Shown: positions 1-9,338, counted from the stretch's first letter. The stretch: 64,000 nucleotides of DNA from Dehalococcoidia bacterium (GCA_030649945.1 JAUSFE010000003.1:98125-162124); one strand, 5' to 3'. The notes: a model not told the origin generated them from the sequence alone. Made by a program: numbers and translations.

Positions 1-93
1 GCGGCGCCTGGAGCCGCCGGTCACCCGGATGCACATGAGCTGCCGGGCGCCCGAGTTATCGGCCACTTTGAGGCGGGAGTACTGCTGGATCAT
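1..93 (-). CDS. rplN: Ribosomal protein L14 (uL14), N-terminal fragment
   Basis: Thirty-one codons of L14 run off the left edge of the window. The reverse-strand translation begins [18 protein letters not shown], the highly conserved L14 N-terminus, with the family's DNSGA motif. L14 is a primary 23S rRNA binder on the intersubunit face of the 50S subunit. The start ATG overlaps the rpsQ stop as ATGA, so translation is probably coupled to S17. Only the first quarter of the protein can be seen. Confidence 0.93.
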   Translation of the reverse strand, partial: MIQQYSRLKVADNSGARQLMCIRVTGGSRRR

Positions 94-926
94 GCCGGCT
101 GCTCCTCCGCGCCCTTATCGTCCGCAGGCTCCGGCTCGGCCGCCGCTTCCGGCTCGGCGGCGGCTTCCGGCTCGGCCTGTGCCTCAGGCTCGGCCGCTGC
201 TTCCGGCTCGGCCGCTGCTTCGGGTTCGGCCGCTGCTTCCGGCTCGGCGGCCGCTTCCGGTTCGGCCGCTGCTTCCGGCTCGGCGGCGGCTTCCGGCTCG
301 GCCTGTGCCTCAGGCTCGGCTGATACCTCAGGCTCGGCCGTTACCTCGGGCTCGGCGACCGCTTCCGGCTCGGCGGCTGCTTCCGGCTCAGAGGCTGCCT
401 CGGGCTCGACCGCTGCCTCAGGCTCGGCGGCGGCTTCCGGTTCGACCGCTGCTTCCGGCTCGGCGGCTGCTTCGGGTTCGGCCTCCGGCACCTCTATCTC
501 TTCCACCGGCTCGGCTGCCTCAATGGAGGCCGCGTCAGGCGCGGCCTCGGCCTCCGCGAGGGGAGCCGCCTCTTCCTGCGCTCCTTCGGCCGGGCTCAGG
601 ACAGGCTTGACTTCGCCCAGGAGCTCGAGGTCAATGGACTCGGGCGCGACCTCGGGCAGCTCGACGCGGGTAAGGACCTCGACGACCTGCCAGCGCTTGA
701 AGCGAGACATGGGCCGGGCCTCGACTATGCGCACGCGGTCGCCCTTGTGGGCCTCCTCGCGCTCGTCGTGGGCCATGTAGCGGGTGACGCGGCGCACGGT
801 CTTCTTGTAGAGACGGTGGCGGGTGTGGCTGAGAACGGCCACGAGGACCGTCTTCTGCATCTTATCGCTGACGACGGTGCCTTCGCGCACCTTGCGCCCA
901 CCGAACTGGCCGACGCCGGCGGTCAT
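90..926 (-). CDS. rpsQ: Ribosomal protein S17 (uS17) with a very long acidic tail
   Basis: Residues 1 to about 110 are a normal S17 (core [14 protein letters not shown], then the OB-fold region ending near [10 protein letters not shown]), a 16S rRNA-binding assembly protein of the 30S subunit. S17 is usually 80-110 residues, but this protein has 278. The last ~165 residues are an almost uninterrupted array of AEPEAA-type hexapeptides, strongly acidic and presumably disordered. The tail is encoded by a degenerate GC-rich tandem repeat at about 100-490. The start ATG overlaps the rpmC stop (ATGA). The reading frame is open throughout, so the tail is not an obvious frameshift product. Its function is unknown. 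Confidence 0.93.
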   Translation of the reverse strand: MTAGVGQFGGRKVREGTVVSDKMQKTVLVAVLSHTRHRLYKKTVRRVTRYMAHDEREEAHKGDRVRIVEARPMSRFKRWQVVEVLTRVELPEVAPESIDLELLGEVKPVLSPAEGAQEEAAPLAEAEAAPDAASIEAAEPVEEIEVPEAEPEAAAEPEAAVEPEAAAEPEAAVEPEAASEPEAAAEPEAVAEPEVTAEPEVSAEPEAQAEPEAAAEPEAAAEPEAAAEPEAAAEPEAAAEPEAAAEPEAQAEPEAAAEPEAAAEPEPADDKGAEEQPA

Positions 927-1162
927 TCGGCCGTCCCCGGCGGGGCGGCGGCCCCGGCCAGCCGGCGCTGGTGCTCGAGCGTCTTCAAGCGCGCGATCTG
1001 CCGCCTCATGCGTGGCAGCTCGCGGTGGTTCGTGAGCTGCAGCGTCTCTTTCTGCAGGCGCAGGGAGAAGAGGCGGCGGTAGGCTTCACCCAGTTCCTGG
1101 GAGAGGTCCTGGTCGCTCAGCTTGCGGATGTCCGCCGTCTTTGTCTTGAGTTTCTTGGCCAT
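923..1162 (-). CDS. rpmC: Ribosomal protein L29 (uL29)
   Basis: A 79-residue L29, slightly longer than the usual 60-70 because of an Ala/Pro-rich end. The two-helix core is recognisable from [20 protein letters not shown] and the conserved RR-IAR-KT segment. L29 sits at the peptide exit tunnel of the 50S subunit, next to L23. It lies between rplP (2-nt gap) and rpsQ (4-nt overlap), the standard S10-operon order L16-L29-S17. Confidence 0.95.
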   Translation of the reverse strand: MAKKLKTKTADIRKLSDQDLSQELGEAYRRLFSLRLQKETLQLTNHRELPRMRRQIARLKTLEHQRRLAGAAAPPGTAE

Positions 1163-1164
1163 GG

Positions 1165-1575
1165 TTACTCCGTCCGCGCGATGAAGCGGGTGGCGATGGG
1201 CAGCTTGTGGGCCGCCAGGCGCATCGCCTCGCGCGCAGTGTCCTCTTTCACGCCGGATATTTCGTAGATCACGCGGCCGGGCTTGACGACGGCCACCCAG
1301 GCCTCCACCGGGCCCTTACCGCTGCCCTGGCGCACTTCCAGGGGCTTCTTGGTGATGGGCTTATCCGGGAAGACGCGGATCCAGAGCTTGCCGCCACGGC
1401 GCACGTAACGGGTGATGGCCCGGCGCCCGGCCTCTATCTGACGGGCGGTCATCCAGCAGGGCGCCAGCGCCTGCAGGCCGAAATCGCCGAAGTCCACGGC
1501 GTTGGCGGACGAGGCGCGGCCGCGCATGCGGCCGCGCTGCGTCTTGCGGAACTTGGTGCGTTTCGGCTGCATCAT
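1165..1575 (-). CDS. rplP: Ribosomal protein L16 (uL16)
   Basis: A 136-residue L16 of normal length. It opens with [19 protein letters not shown], and the tRNA-contact region includes [18 protein letters not shown]16 binds 23S rRNA near the peptidyl-transferase centre and helps position A-site tRNA. Its start overlaps the rpsC stop by one nucleotide (TGATG), so the two are coupled. Two consecutive ATG codons occur at the start, and either could be used. Confidence 0.97.
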   Translation of the reverse strand: MMQPKRTKFRKTQRGRMRGRASSANAVDFGDFGLQALAPCWMTARQIEAGRRAITRYVRRGGKLWIRVFPDKPITKKPLEVRQGSGKGPVEAWVAVVKPGRVIYEISGVKEDTAREAMRLAAHKLPIATRFIARTE

Positions 1576-2435
1576 CAGGGCGCCTCTTCCGGCGGCTCTT
1601 CCTGGGCGGCGTCTGTGGCCGCGGCAGGTGTGCCGGCGACAGCGGTCGCGGCTGGCTGCGCAGCGATAGGCGTCTCGGCGACAGCGGCCGCGGTTGGCTC
1701 AGCGGCAGGCGTCTCAGCAACAGCGGTCGCGGTTGGCTGCTCAGCGGCGGGCGTCGAGGCGGCCTCCTCGGCGCCTTCAGCCTCGGCGGCGCGCGGGGGC
1801 GCGTGCCTCTCCGCGATGATGTCTCCCTTGTAGATCCAGACCTTGACGCCGATGCGCCCCAGAGTGGTGCGGGCCTCCGAGGTGCCGTAGTCCACGTCTG
1901 CCCTGAGCGTGTGCAGGGGCACGCGGCCCTGGCGTTCCTTGTCCTTGCGTGACATGTCCGCGCCGCCCAGGCGGCCGCTGATCTTGATGCTGATGCCCTG
2001 GGCGCCACGCTGCATGGCCCGCTGGGCGGCCTGCTTGATGGCGCGGCGGTGGGACACGCGACGTTCGATCTGCTCCGTGACGGCGCGGGCGACGAGCGCG
2101 GCGTCCAGCTCCGGCAGGCGGATCTCGTTGATGTTCACGCGCACCTTGCGGCCGCTGACCTTCTCCAGGTTGCCGCGCAGTTCGTCCACCCGCTGCCCGC
2201 CGCGGCCGATGACGATGCCCGGTCGGGCGGTGTGAACGCTGACCGTGACCTGGTTGGCATTGCGTTCTATGTCCACGCGGGAGATGCCGGCGTCCGGGAG
2301 CATTTTGGCGATGGCGCGGCGGATGCTGAGGTCCTCATGCAGCAGCTCCGTATAGTTCCTGTCGGCGTACCACTTGCTGTTCCAGTCGTAGATGTAGCCC
2401 AGGCGGAAGCCGTGAGGGTGTACCTTCTGGCCCAT
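1575..2435 (-). CDS. rpsC: Ribosomal protein S3 (uS3) with Ala/Thr/Glu tail
   Basis: S3 forms part of the mRNA entry site of the 30S subunit. The N-terminal [15 protein letters not shown], the KH domain with [10 protein letters not shown] (about residues 70-85) and the C-terminal S3 domain ending near [11 protein letters not shown] are all present. The core ends around residue 215. About 70 residues follow that are rich in Ala, Thr, Pro and Glu with repeats of the type AVAETPAA, encoded by a degenerate repeat at about 1,580-1,790. Family members are usually 210-240 residues, and this one has 286. Confidence 0.96.
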   Translation of the reverse strand: MGQKVHPHGFRLGYIYDWNSKWYADRNYTELLHEDLSIRRAIAKMLPDAGISRVDIERNANQVTVSVHTARPGIVIGRGGQRVDELRGNLEKVSGRKVRVNINEIRLPELDAALVARAVTEQIERRVSHRRAIKQAAQRAMQRGAQGISIKISGRLGGADMSRKDKERQGRVPLHTLRADVDYGTSEARTTLGRIGVKVWIYKGDIIAERHAPPRAAEAEGAEEAASTPAAEQPTATAVAETPAAEPTAAAVAETPIAAQPAATAVAGTPAAATDAAQEEPPEEAP

Positions 2436-2437
2436 AA

Positions 2438-2776
2438 CTAACTTTCCTCTTCCACGAAGATCGTGAGGTTGCTCCGGCGGCGGTGGATGACATCCGCCCG
2501 GCCACGGGCGCGGGGGCGCGTGCGGCGCAGGTACTCGCCATCGCCGGCGAAGGCCTGGACAACACGCAGACGGCGGGCGTCCATGTCGTAGTTGTTCTCC
2601 GCGTTGGCCGCGGCCGAGCGCACCGCCTTGGCCACCAGGCGCGCGTGGGGCGTTTCCATGAAACGCAGTATCGCCATCGCCTCATCCACGCGCTTGCCGC
2701 GCACCTCATCCAGGATGACGCGCAGCTTCTTGGGCGCTACCGGCGCATTGCTGGCGAAAGAACGGACGGCAACCAC
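2438..2776 (-). CDS. rplV: Ribosomal protein L22 (uL22)
   Basis: A 112-residue L22 of usual length. The conserved beginning (SPKKLR-like VAPKKLRVILDEVRGK) and the segment AVRSAAANAENN, which precedes the tunnel-lining hairpin, are clear. L22 lines the nascent peptide tunnel of the 50S subunit. Two nucleotides separate it from rpsC and three from rpsS. The start codon read here is GTG; the protein otherwise looks normal. Confidence 0.96.
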   Translation of the reverse strand: MVAVRSFASNAPVAPKKLRVILDEVRGKRVDEAMAILRFMETPHARLVAKAVRSAAANAENNYDMDARRLRVVQAFAGDGEYLRRTRPRARGRADVIHRRRSNLTIFVEEES

Positions 2777-2779
2777 TGC

Positions 2780-3070
2780 TTACTTCTTCCTCACCTGGCT
2801 CACCTGGGCAGAGCGGCTGGTGTGGCCGCGGAAGGTGCGCGTGGGGGCGAACTCGCCCAGCTTGTGACCCACCATGTTCTCCGTCACGAAGATGGGCACA
2901 TGGCGGCGCCCGTCATGGACGCCGATGGTCATGCCCAGCATCTCCGGCAGGATGGTGGAGCGGCGCGACCAGGTACGGATCACGGCCTTCTGGCCGGACT
3001 GCTGAAGCTGCATCACCTTGGCGATGAGCTTCGTGTCCGCGTAGGGGCCCTTCTTCGTCGATCTTGACAT
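2780..3070 (-). CDS. rpsS: Ribosomal protein S19 (uS19)
   Basis: A 96-residue S19 that binds 16S rRNA in the head of the 30S subunit together with S13. It begins [16 protein letters not shown] and contains the family signature region [20 protein letters not shown] followed by [10 protein letters not shown]. Length is normal. Spacing of 3 nt on both sides places it in the expected L2-S19-L22 order. Confidence 0.97.
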   Translation of the reverse strand: MSRSTKKGPYADTKLIAKVMQLQQSGQKAVIRTWSRRSTILPEMLGMTIGVHDGRRHVPIFVTENMVGHKLGEFAPTRTFRGHTSRSAQVSQVRKK

Positions 3071-3073
3071 CGC

Positions 3074-3904
3074 TTAGACCTCGTACCGGCGTCGCACAAT
3101 GTACTTATTGGTGTCCTTGCGGCGGCGAGTGCGATAGCCCAGCGTGGGCTTGCCCCAGGGGGTCTTGGGCCCGGGCATGCCGATGGGCGCGCGCCCTTCG
3201 CCGCCGCCGTGCGGGTGATCGCGCGGGTTCATGACACTGCCGCGCACAGTGGGCCGGCGGCCCATCAGGCGCGAGCGGCCGGCGCGTCCCAGCTTCACCT
3301 GGCTGTGCTCCGCGTTACCCACCTGGCCGATGGTGGCCATGCACTCCGCAAAGATGCGGCGCACCTCGCCGGAGGGCAGGCGCACGAGGGCGTAGTCCTC
3401 TTCCCGCGCCAGGAGCTGGGCGGCGGCGCCGGCGCCGCGCACCAGTTGCGCGCCTTTGCCCTTGTGCAGCTCCAGGTTGTGCACCATGGTGCCGGAAGGG
3501 ATGCTCTTGAGCGGCAGTGCGTTGCCGGGCTTGATCTCCGCCTCCGGCCCGGCGGTCACCGTATCCCCAACCTGCACGCCGGCAGGCCACAGGATGTACC
3601 GCTTTTCGCCGTCGGCGTAGTGGATGAGGGCGATGCGGCCCGAGCGGTTCGGGTCGTACTCTATGGTCGCGACCCTGCCCGGCACGCCGAACTTGTCGCG
3701 CTTGAAGTCGATGATGCGCAGCCGGCGCTTGGCGCCGCCGCCGCGGTGGCGCACGGTGATACGGCCCTGGTTGTTGCGACCGGCCCGCTTGTGAAGGGGC
3801 GCCAGCAGGGACTTCTCCGGCTTCTTGCGGGTGATCTCCGCGAAGCTGTGACCGCTGGCGCCGCGGCGGCCTGGAGACGTTGGCTTGTACTGTTTGATCG
3901 GCAT
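3074..3904 (-). CDS. rplB: Ribosomal protein L2 (uL2)
   Basis: A 276-residue L2 of standard length, a 23S rRNA-binding protein needed for peptidyl transfer and subunit joining. The N-terminal [15 protein letters not shown], the RNA-binding middle ([18 protein letters not shown]) and the C-terminal [19 protein letters not shown], which contains the universally conserved His, are all seen. A 99-bp gap holding a small REP-like hairpin separates it from rplW upstream, which is unusual inside this tightly packed operon. Confidence 0.98.
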   Translation of the reverse strand: MPIKQYKPTSPGRRGASGHSFAEITRKKPEKSLLAPLHKRAGRNNQGRITVRHRGGGAKRRLRIIDFKRDKFGVPGRVATIEYDPNRSGRIALIHYADGEKRYILWPAGVQVGDTVTAGPEAEIKPGNALPLKSIPSGTMVHNLELHKGKGAQLVRGAGAAAQLLAREEDYALVRLPSGEVRRIFAECMATIGQVGNAEHSQVKLGRAGRSRLMGRRPTVRGSVMNPRDHPHGGGEGRAPIGMPGPKTPWGKPTLGYRTRRRKDTNKYIVRRRYEV

Positions 3905-3965
3905 TTTATGCGCCCTCGACCCCCGCGCAGCGGATGGCTTTAGCCTTCCCCCTCGCCGGGTTACT

Positions 3966-3991
3966 GGAAACCTGAAGGTTTCCGCTACAGG
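3966..3991. repeat. REP-like hairpin between rplB and rplW
   Basis: The sequence GGAAACCTGAAGGTTTCC is a perfect 8-bp stem closed by a GA dinucleotide. It is followed by GCTACAGG, so on the minus strand it reads GTAG, one base, then the hairpin. This matches the architecture of the other GTAG-footed hairpins in the window, with a different but self-complementary stem. It lies in the only sizeable gap inside the ribosomal operon and would form in the mRNA between rplW and rplB. Confidence 0.75.
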
Positions 3992-4003
3992 TCATGTTCA
4001 TCG

Positions 4004-4303
4004 CTATACGCCCTCGAAAAGCTCCAGCTTGTAGCCCTCTTGCAGGGTCACCACGGCCTTCTTCCACCCAGGACTGTGCTTGACACGGTTGCCCCGCACG
4101 CGGCGCGGCTTGCCCTTCATGTTCATCACGTTAACGGCCGCCACCTTGACCTCGAAACCCTTCTCCACGGCCTCCTTGATCTGCGTCTTATTGGCCTGGC
4201 GCTGGACCTCGAAGAGGTACTTGTGCTCGCCACCCAGGCGGGTGGCTTTCTCGGTAATCAGCGGCCGGACGAGCACCTTGAGGGGGTGCAGTTCCTTGAC
4301 CAT
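4004..4303 (-). CDS. rplW: Ribosomal protein L23 (uL23)
   Basis: A 99-residue L23, the docking protein for trigger factor and SRP at the exit tunnel of the 50S subunit. The conserved LVRPLITEKATRL start and the C-terminal VNVMNMKGKPRRVRG loop region are present. Length is normal. It starts 3 nt after the stop of rplD and is followed by the 99-bp gap before rplB. Confidence 0.96.
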   Translation of the reverse strand: MVKELHPLKVLVRPLITEKATRLGGEHKYLFEVQRQANKTQIKEAVEKGFEVKVAAVNVMNMKGKPRRVRGNRVKHSPGWKKAVVTLQEGYKLELFEGV

Positions 4304-4306
4304 CTG

Positions 4307-5566
4307 CTACCCCTTTCCCCCGCCGCTCGGCGGTGTGCGCCGGCGTGGCCCCGGCTTCGGGGCCCTTTCAGGCTGCGCGGCCGCCCGCGCCCGGGCCGGG
4401 CGCTGCGGCTGCTGTTTCGCCATCGCAGTGCGGGCTGCGGGCGCCTTCTTGGCGGCAGGCGGGGCCTTCGCGGCGGGCGCCTTCGCGGCGGCGGCAGGCG
4501 CCTTCGCGGCGGGCGCCTTCGTCCCGGCAGGCGGAGCCTTGGCAGCGGGCGCCTTCGCGGCGGAGGGCGCTTTTGCGGCCCGAGCGGGAGCGCTCCGGGG
4601 CGCCTTGACAGCGGTCTTGGCGGGCGCGGGGGCAGCCTCAGCGGCGGCGGCTGGCGCCTTTGCGGCCCGAGCGTGCCTCGCGGGCGCCTTCGCGGCGGCT
4701 TTGGCGGACGCGGGGCCGGCCTCAACGGCCCGGGCGGGGGCGGTCCGGGGCGCCTTGACAGCGGCTTTGGCGGGCGCAGGGGCGGCCTCAACGGCGGCAG
4801 CGGGCTTCGCGGCCCGAGCGCGCCTCGCGGGCGTCTTCGCGGCGGCTTTGGCGGGCGCGGGGGCAGGCTCGACGGCGGCAGCGGCGGGCTTGGCAGCCCG
4901 GGCGCGCCTTGCGGGCGCCTTCTCGGCGACGAGGGCGGCCGCGCGGCGGCCCCATAGCTGCTCGGCCACGCGCACCGCTTCTTCCGTCATCAGCAGGCAG
5001 TTATGGTTCAACATATCGACGACGTTCAGGTAAGCGGCCGGCAGCACTTTGGTCTTCTCCAGGTTGCGGGCGCTGGCCAGCACGGTCCGGTCCGGCCGGC
5101 CGGTGACGATGAGCGCCGAGCGCTGGATCCCCACGTTACGCAGGACCCGGACGATCTCCCGGGTCTTAGGGGCCTCTAAGGCGAACTGGTCGAGGACCAC
5201 GAGCTGGCCGTCGGCCAGTTTGCCTGAGAGAGCGGAGCGGATGGCCAGCCGCCGCATCTTCTTCGGCAGCGCCTGGCTGTAGTCGCGCAGACGCGGGCCG
5301 AAGGCGACGCCGCCGCCCACGCGGTGGGGCGCGCGGTTGCTGCCCTGGCGGGAGCGGCCGGTGTACTTCTGCGCGCGGATCTTGCGGGTGCTGCCCTGGA
5401 CCTCGCCGCGGGTCTTGGTCTGGGCGGTGCCCCAGCGCTGGTTGGCGCGCTGGGCGACGAACGCCTGGTGGAGGACGGCCTGGTTCGGCTGGATGCCGAA
5501 GACGCTGTCATCCACTTCCAGGGTGCGCACCTGCCGGCCTTCGGCGTTGTGGACGGGGAGCTTCAT
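4307..5566 (-). CDS. rplD: Ribosomal protein L4 (uL4) with H1-like basic tail
   Basis: The start ATG at 5,564-5,566 (MKLPVHNAEGRQVRTLEVDD) overlaps the rplC stop by 4 nt and fits the L4 family. Residues 1 to about 205 are a normal L4, including the tunnel loop (GSTRKIRAQKYTGRSRQGS, then GGGVAFGP) and the C-terminal LNVVDMLNHN. L4 lines the exit tunnel and in some bacteria represses its own operon. About 210 further residues are made of Ala/Lys/Pro/Arg repeats (KAPAAKAP, ARRARAAKPA), resembling the tail of histone H1 or of bacterial AlgP-like proteins. Total length is 419 against the usual ~205. The basic tail contrasts with the acidic tail of S17. Confidence 0.95.
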   Translation of the reverse strand: MKLPVHNAEGRQVRTLEVDDSVFGIQPNQAVLHQAFVAQRANQRWGTAQTKTRGEVQGSTRKIRAQKYTGRSRQGSNRAPHRVGGGVAFGPRLRDYSQALPKKMRRLAIRSALSGKLADGQLVVLDQFALEAPKTREIVRVLRNVGIQRSALIVTGRPDRTVLASARNLEKTKVLPAAYLNVVDMLNHNCLLMTEEAVRVAEQLWGRRAAALVAEKAPARRARAAKPAAAAVEPAPAPAKAAAKTPARRARAAKPAAAVEAAPAPAKAAVKAPRTAPARAVEAGPASAKAAAKAPARHARAAKAPAAAAEAAPAPAKTAVKAPRSAPARAAKAPSAAKAPAAKAPPAGTKAPAAKAPAAAAKAPAAKAPPAAKKAPAARTAMAKQQPQRPARARAAAQPERAPKPGPRRRTPPSGGGKG

Positions 5567-6198
5567 TTCCCGGCCTTCCCCCGCGACGAGCGCCGCACCT
5601 TGACGAGGATGCCTTCGCCGCCCGGGACCGCGCCGCGCACCATGAGGACGCCCTTCGCCGGGTCTGAGCGCACGACCTTCAAGTTCTTCACGGTAGCCTG
5701 CCTGGTGCCCATGTGGCCGGCCATCTTCATCCCCTTGATCACCTTGCCCGGGCTGGTGCCGGCGCCGATGGACCCCGCCGCGCGCGCCCGGTCCGACTGG
5801 CCGTGGGTCTTGGGGCCGCCGTGGAACCCGTGGCGTTTCATGACGCCCGCAAAGCCGCGGCCCTTGGTGGCGCCGGAGACGTCTACCAGGTCCCCGGGCG
5901 CGAAGATCTCGCAGCCCACCTTCTGGCCTACTTCCCACTTGCCGATGTCGTCCACGCGCAGCTCGCGCAGGTACTGGAACTGGCCCAGGCCCTTCAGGTG
6001 CCCCTTGAGCGGGGAGTTGACGCGCTTGCGGGCGCCGAAGCCCACCTGCACGGCGTCGTAGCCGTCGGCGTCCTTCGTCTTAACCTGAAGGACGACGGAG
6101 GGCGGCATCTCGATGACGGTGACGGGCACGGAGGTGCCGTCCGCCTCGAAGAGCTGGGTCATGCCCAGCTTGCGTCCGAGGATGCCTTCGATGCTCAC
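5563..6198 (-). CDS. rplC: Ribosomal protein L3 (uL3)
   Basis: A 211-residue L3 of normal length that nucleates assembly of the 50S subunit near the peptidyl-transferase centre. The beginning IEGILGRKLGMTQLFEADG and the central KGRGFAGVMKRHGFHGGPKT loop are diagnostic. The start codon is GTG and overlaps the stop of the HEPN gene upstream as GTGA, so L3 synthesis should depend in part on ribosomes leaving that gene. Confidence 0.96.
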   Translation of the reverse strand: MSIEGILGRKLGMTQLFEADGTSVPVTVIEMPPSVVLQVKTKDADGYDAVQVGFGARKRVNSPLKGHLKGLGQFQYLRELRVDDIGKWEVGQKVGCEIFAPGDLVDVSGATKGRGFAGVMKRHGFHGGPKTHGQSDRARAAGSIGAGTSPGKVIKGMKMAGHMGTRQATVKNLKVVRSDPAKGVLMVRGAVPGGEGILVKVRRSSRGKAGK

Positions 6199-6596
6199 GT
6201 CGCTTCTCCAACGAGCATCTTGATCCGTCCCACGAAGCGCTCTGCCCGATCCACCAGGTCTGCCGAATCACGGGGGTCGACCTCTGCGAAGGCCTCGTAC
6301 GTACTCTCCAGCCTGATCTCGAATGCCTTGGTCAGGTCCTTCGAGTATTCCCTCTCGACGGCCCCCTTACTCACCAGTTGCTGGCCGAACTGTGAACGAA
6401 GGCCCTTGTGAGTGCGCGGGGCGGCGAAGCCGGAGGCCGCGAGGGCAGCGTGCGCAGCGTGGAACATTGCGTAGTATGCCCTGTCAGCGGCCGAACTCAT
6501 GTGGCCGCGCTCGCGCAGAAGCCTGGCGTCGCTCAGCATCTGATCAGCCATTTCCAACCGCCGCCTTACGTATTCCCTCGAAGGTCCCGTCGTCAT
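6195..6596 (-). CDS. HEPN-domain protein inside the S10 operon
   Basis: A 133-residue all-helical protein of the PF05168-like HEPN type. The core is SAADRAYYAMFHAAHAAL, with the family's AYYAMF helix, and a C-terminal EIRLESTYEAFA segment. RAYYAMFH could serve as an R-x6-H nuclease-type motif, but not all members of this family are RNases. In two-gene MNT/HEPN modules the HEPN protein is usually the toxin. The gene overlaps its MNT partner by 53 nt (or by 8 nt if translation starts at Met16, 6,549-6,551), and its stop overlaps the rplC GTG. Finding it between rpsJ and rplC is unusual. Confidence 0.88.
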   Translation of the reverse strand: MTTGPSREYVRRRLEMADQMLSDARLLRERGHMSSAADRAYYAMFHAAHAALAASGFAAPRTHKGLRSQFGQQLVSKGAVEREYSKDLTKAFEIRLESTYEAFAEVDPRDSADLVDRAERFVGRIKMLVGEAT

Positions 6597-6945
6597 GGAG
6601 GACCTCGCCTTCCCTCAGCACCGCGTTGGCGATGGGAAAGCCGCCGGCGATCAAGCGCTGGAGCCTTTCCGGTGTCATTGCGGTGGCGATAACGAAAGTG
6701 CGGAACTCGTTCTCGAAATCAATGGACTCGCTGATGTCGACCATGTCGTCCCGGCTGGGCGTACCGTTCACCCGCAGGACGAGCACATCTACATCGCTGT
6801 TCTCAGTGGCCGTGCCACGGGCGACGGATCCGTAAAGTACGACGGCGTGAACTACATCGGGAAAGCGCTGCAGGACGCGCTGTGCGAACTCGCGCGCCGC
6901 GCCTTCGTACAGTTGCTGCAGTTCAGGTTCGGTCCGCGTCGTCAT
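6544..6945 (-). CDS. MNT-type minimal nucleotidyltransferase inside the S10 operon
   Basis: A 133-residue polymerase-beta-fold nucleotidyltransferase. The signature [20 protein letters not shown] (about residues 35-54) contains the GSxxRG helix and the SDxD metal-binding pair. In MNT/HEPN modules this protein typically neutralises the HEPN partner, in some studied cases by adding nucleotides to it. A clear third acidic residue is not obvious, so activity is uncertain. Its ATG overlaps the rpsJ stop (ATGA), and its 3' end overlaps the HEPN gene, so the pair is translationally embedded in the ribosomal operon. Confidence 0.88.
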   Translation of the reverse strand: MTTRTEPELQQLYEGAAREFAQRVLQRFPDVVHAVVLYGSVARGTATENSDVDVLVLRVNGTPSRDDMVDISESIDFENEFRTFVIATAMTPERLQRLIAGGFPIANAVLREGEVLHDDGTFEGIRKAAVGNG

Positions 6946-7250
6946 AGCTTGATCTCAATGTCCACGCCCGAGGGCAACTGCAGGCGCATGAGGGCGTCAA
7001 CGGTCTTGGACGTGGGCTCCAGGATATCGATCAGGCGCTTATGGGTGCGGATTTCGAACTGCTCTTGCGAGTCCTTATCGATGTGCGGCGAGCGGATGAC
7101 GCAGAACTTCTCGATGGTTGTGGGCAGGGGGATGGGCCCGGCCACGGCGGCGCCCGTGCGCTCGGCAGCCTCGACGATGAGGACGGCGGACTGGTCCAGG
7201 ATGCGGTGGTCGAAGGCTTTGAGGCGGATGCGGATCTTCTGGCGGGCCAT
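6942..7250 (-). CDS. rpsJ: Ribosomal protein S10 (uS10)
   Basis: A 102-residue S10 of normal length, a 30S head protein that also acts as NusE in transcription antitermination. The sequence [18 protein letters not shown] and [20 protein letters not shown] are family hallmarks. It follows fusA after 3 nt, without the tuf gene commonly found at this place, and is coupled by ATGA to the MNT gene instead of directly to rplC. Confidence 0.97.
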   Translation of the reverse strand: MARQKIRIRLKAFDHRILDQSAVLIVEAAERTGAAVAGPIPLPTTIEKFCVIRSPHIDKDSQEQFEIRTHKRLIDILEPTSKTVDALMRLQLPSGVDIEIKL

Positions 7251-7253
7251 GGC

Positions 7254-9338
7254 TTATCTCCGGACTGCCCCTTGCATGCGGCCGGCCACCTGATCTGCGA
7301 TGGCGGCGGGGACTTCATGGTAGTGATCGAACTCCATGGTGTAGCTGGCTCGCCCCTGCGTGATGGAGCGCAGGACCGTGGCGTAACCGAACGTCTCCGC
7401 CAGCGGGATGTGCGCCGCGACGACGCGCAGGTGGCCGCGGTGGTCCACATCGGTCACCTGGCCGCGACGCGAGCTGATGTCGCTGAGGACGTCGCCGAAG
7501 AACTCATCGGGAGTGGCGACTTCCACGCGCATCACGGGCTCCACAAGCACGGGCTTCGCGCGCTTCATCGCTTCCTGGATGCCGAACGAGCCCGCCATTT
7601 TGAAGGCGATCTCCGAGGAGTCCACGGGGTGATACTGGCCGTCCACGAGGGCCACCTTGACGTCGATGACGGGATAGCCGGCCAGGACGCCGGTCTCCAG
7701 CGCCTCCTTCACTCCCTGCTCCACGGCTGAGATGTACTCCCTGGGGATGGCGCCGCCGATGATCTTGTTCTCGAACTGGAAGCCGGACGCGCGGGGCAGC
7801 GGCTCGGCCTCCAGCCAGACGACGCCGAACTGGCCACGGCCGCCGGTCTGGCGGACGAAGCGGCCCTCGGCGCGCGAGGGCTGCGTGATGGTCTCCTTGT
7901 ACGCCACCTCCGGCCGGCCCACATGCGCCTGGACGCCGAACTCGCGCATCATGCGGTCGACGATGATCTCCAGGTGCAGCTCGCCCATGCCGGAGATGAT
8001 GGTCTGGCCGGTCTCCTTGTCGTAGCGGGCCTTGAACGTCGGGTCCTCTTCGACCAGACGCGTCAGGGCATCGCCCATCTTCTCCTGGTCCTCCTTGGTC
8101 TTGGGCTCGATGGAGACGGCGATCACGGGCTCCGGGAACTTGATCGCCTCCAGCAGGACGGCGTGGGCCTCATCGCAGAGGGAGTCGCCGGTGAACGTGT
8201 GCTTCAAGCCCACGGTCGCGGCGATCTGTCCGGTGCCGATGCTCTCCAGGTCCTCGCGCCGGTTCGCGTGCATGCGCAGGATGCGGCCCATGCGCTCGCG
8301 CTGGCCGCGGGTGCTGTTGTAGGCGTTGGCGCCCTGTTTCAGGACGCCCGAGTAGACCCGGAAGTAGACCAGCCGGCCCACGTAGGGGTCCGCGACGACC
8401 TTGAAGGCGAGCGCGGAGAACGGCTGGTCCTCGCGCGGCTCCCGCGTGACGACCTCGCCGGTCTTGGGGTTGACGCCGCTGACGGCGGGGACCTCGAAGG
8501 GCGAGGGCAGGTAGTCTATGACGGCGTCCAGCAGCGGCTGCACACCCTTGTTCTTCAGGGCGCTGCCGCAGAGGATGGGGTTCACGAGGCCGGCGATGGT
8601 GGCGCGGCGGATGGCCTTCTTCAGCTCCAGCGGCGTCACCGGGTGGTGCTCCACGTAGCTGATGAGCATCTGGTCATCCACCTCGGCGATGCCTTCCAGG
8701 AGCTGGTCGCGGCGCTGCTTGGCCTCTTCGCGAAACGCCTCCGGGATGGGGCTCACCGTAACTTCGTTCTCGCCCTCGGGGAAGGTGATGGCGACCTCCC
8801 CGACGAGGTCAATGACGCCCTGGAAGGCGTCCTCCTGGCCCATGGGGATCTGGACGGGCAGGGGGCGCGCGTTCAGACGTTCGCGGATCATGCCGACGGC
8901 GTGCCAGAAGTCGGCGCCCACGCGGTCCATCTTGTTGATGAAACCGATGCGCGGGATGTGGTAGCGGTCTGCCTGGCGCCAGACGGTCTCCGACTGGCTC
9001 TGCACGCCGGCGACGGCGTCAAACACAACAACGCCTCCGTCTAGAACACGGAGGCTGCGCTCTACTTCAACGGTGAAGTCTACGTGGCCGGGGGTGTCTA
9101 CGATGTTGACCTGGTAGTCCTGCCAGCGGGTGGTGGTAGCGGCGGCGGTGATGGTGATGCCGCGCTCCCGCTCCTGGGCCATCCAGTCCATGACGGCAGT
9201 GCCGGCGTCCACCTCACCGATCTTGTAGGTGATCCCCGTGCAGAAGAGGATGCGCTCGGTGACGGTGGTCTTGCCGGCATCTATATGGGCAATGATCCCT
9301 ATATTGCGTACCCTTTCGCTGGGCACAGGACTACTCAT
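7254..9338 (-). CDS. fusA: Elongation factor G
   Basis: A translational GTPase that drives ribosomal translocation and, with RRF, recycling. The chosen ATG (9,336-9,338) gives 694 residues, the usual size; an in-frame GTG three codons upstream is an alternative. GTP-binding motifs are present: AHIDAGKTT (about 17-25), DTPGH, NKMD and the G5-like GSALKN. Switch region RGITI and domain IV/V motifs ([33 protein letters not shown]) follow. It lies between rpsG and rpsJ in a str-type order with no tuf. Confidence 0.97.
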   Translation of the reverse strand: MSSPVPSERVRNIGIIAHIDAGKTTVTERILFCTGITYKIGEVDAGTAVMDWMAQERERGITITAAATTTRWQDYQVNIVDTPGHVDFTVEVERSLRVLDGGVVVFDAVAGVQSQSETVWRQADRYHIPRIGFINKMDRVGADFWHAVGMIRERLNARPLPVQIPMGQEDAFQGVIDLVGEVAITFPEGENEVTVSPIPEAFREEAKQRRDQLLEGIAEVDDQMLISYVEHHPVTPLELKKAIRRATIAGLVNPILCGSALKNKGVQPLLDAVIDYLPSPFEVPAVSGVNPKTGEVVTREPREDQPFSALAFKVVADPYVGRLVYFRVYSGVLKQGANAYNSTRGQRERMGRILRMHANRREDLESIGTGQIAATVGLKHTFTGDSLCDEAHAVLLEAIKFPEPVIAVSIEPKTKEDQEKMGDALTRLVEEDPTFKARYDKETGQTIISGMGELHLEIIVDRMMREFGVQAHVGRPEVAYKETITQPSRAEGRFVRQTGGRGQFGVVWLEAEPLPRASGFQFENKIIGGAIPREYISAVEQGVKEALETGVLAGYPVIDVKVALVDGQYHPVDSSEIAFKMAGSFGIQEAMKRAKPVLVEPVMRVEVATPDEFFGDVLSDISSRRGQVTDVDHRGHLRVVAAHIPLAETFGYATVLRSITQGRASYTMEFDHYHEVPAAIADQVAGRMQGAVRR

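Noticed and set aside
29..610. Plus-strand Pro/Arg/Leu-rich frame opposite rpsQ
   Set aside because: It is the complement of the acidic S17 tail repeats; it has no family motifs.
4040..4957. Long plus-strand open frames opposite rplD
   Set aside because: They are mirror images of the Ala/Lys/Pro repeat tail in very GC-rich DNA; the Gly/Arg-rich products match no family and lie antisense to a clear L4 gene.
5567..5938. 124 extra N-terminal residues for L4
   Set aside because: They read through rplC in another frame; the ATG at 5,566 matches the L4 family start.
7923..9044. 373-codon plus-strand frame opposite fusA
   Set aside because: It is antisense to a complete EF-G gene; high third-position GC keeps the opposite frame open.
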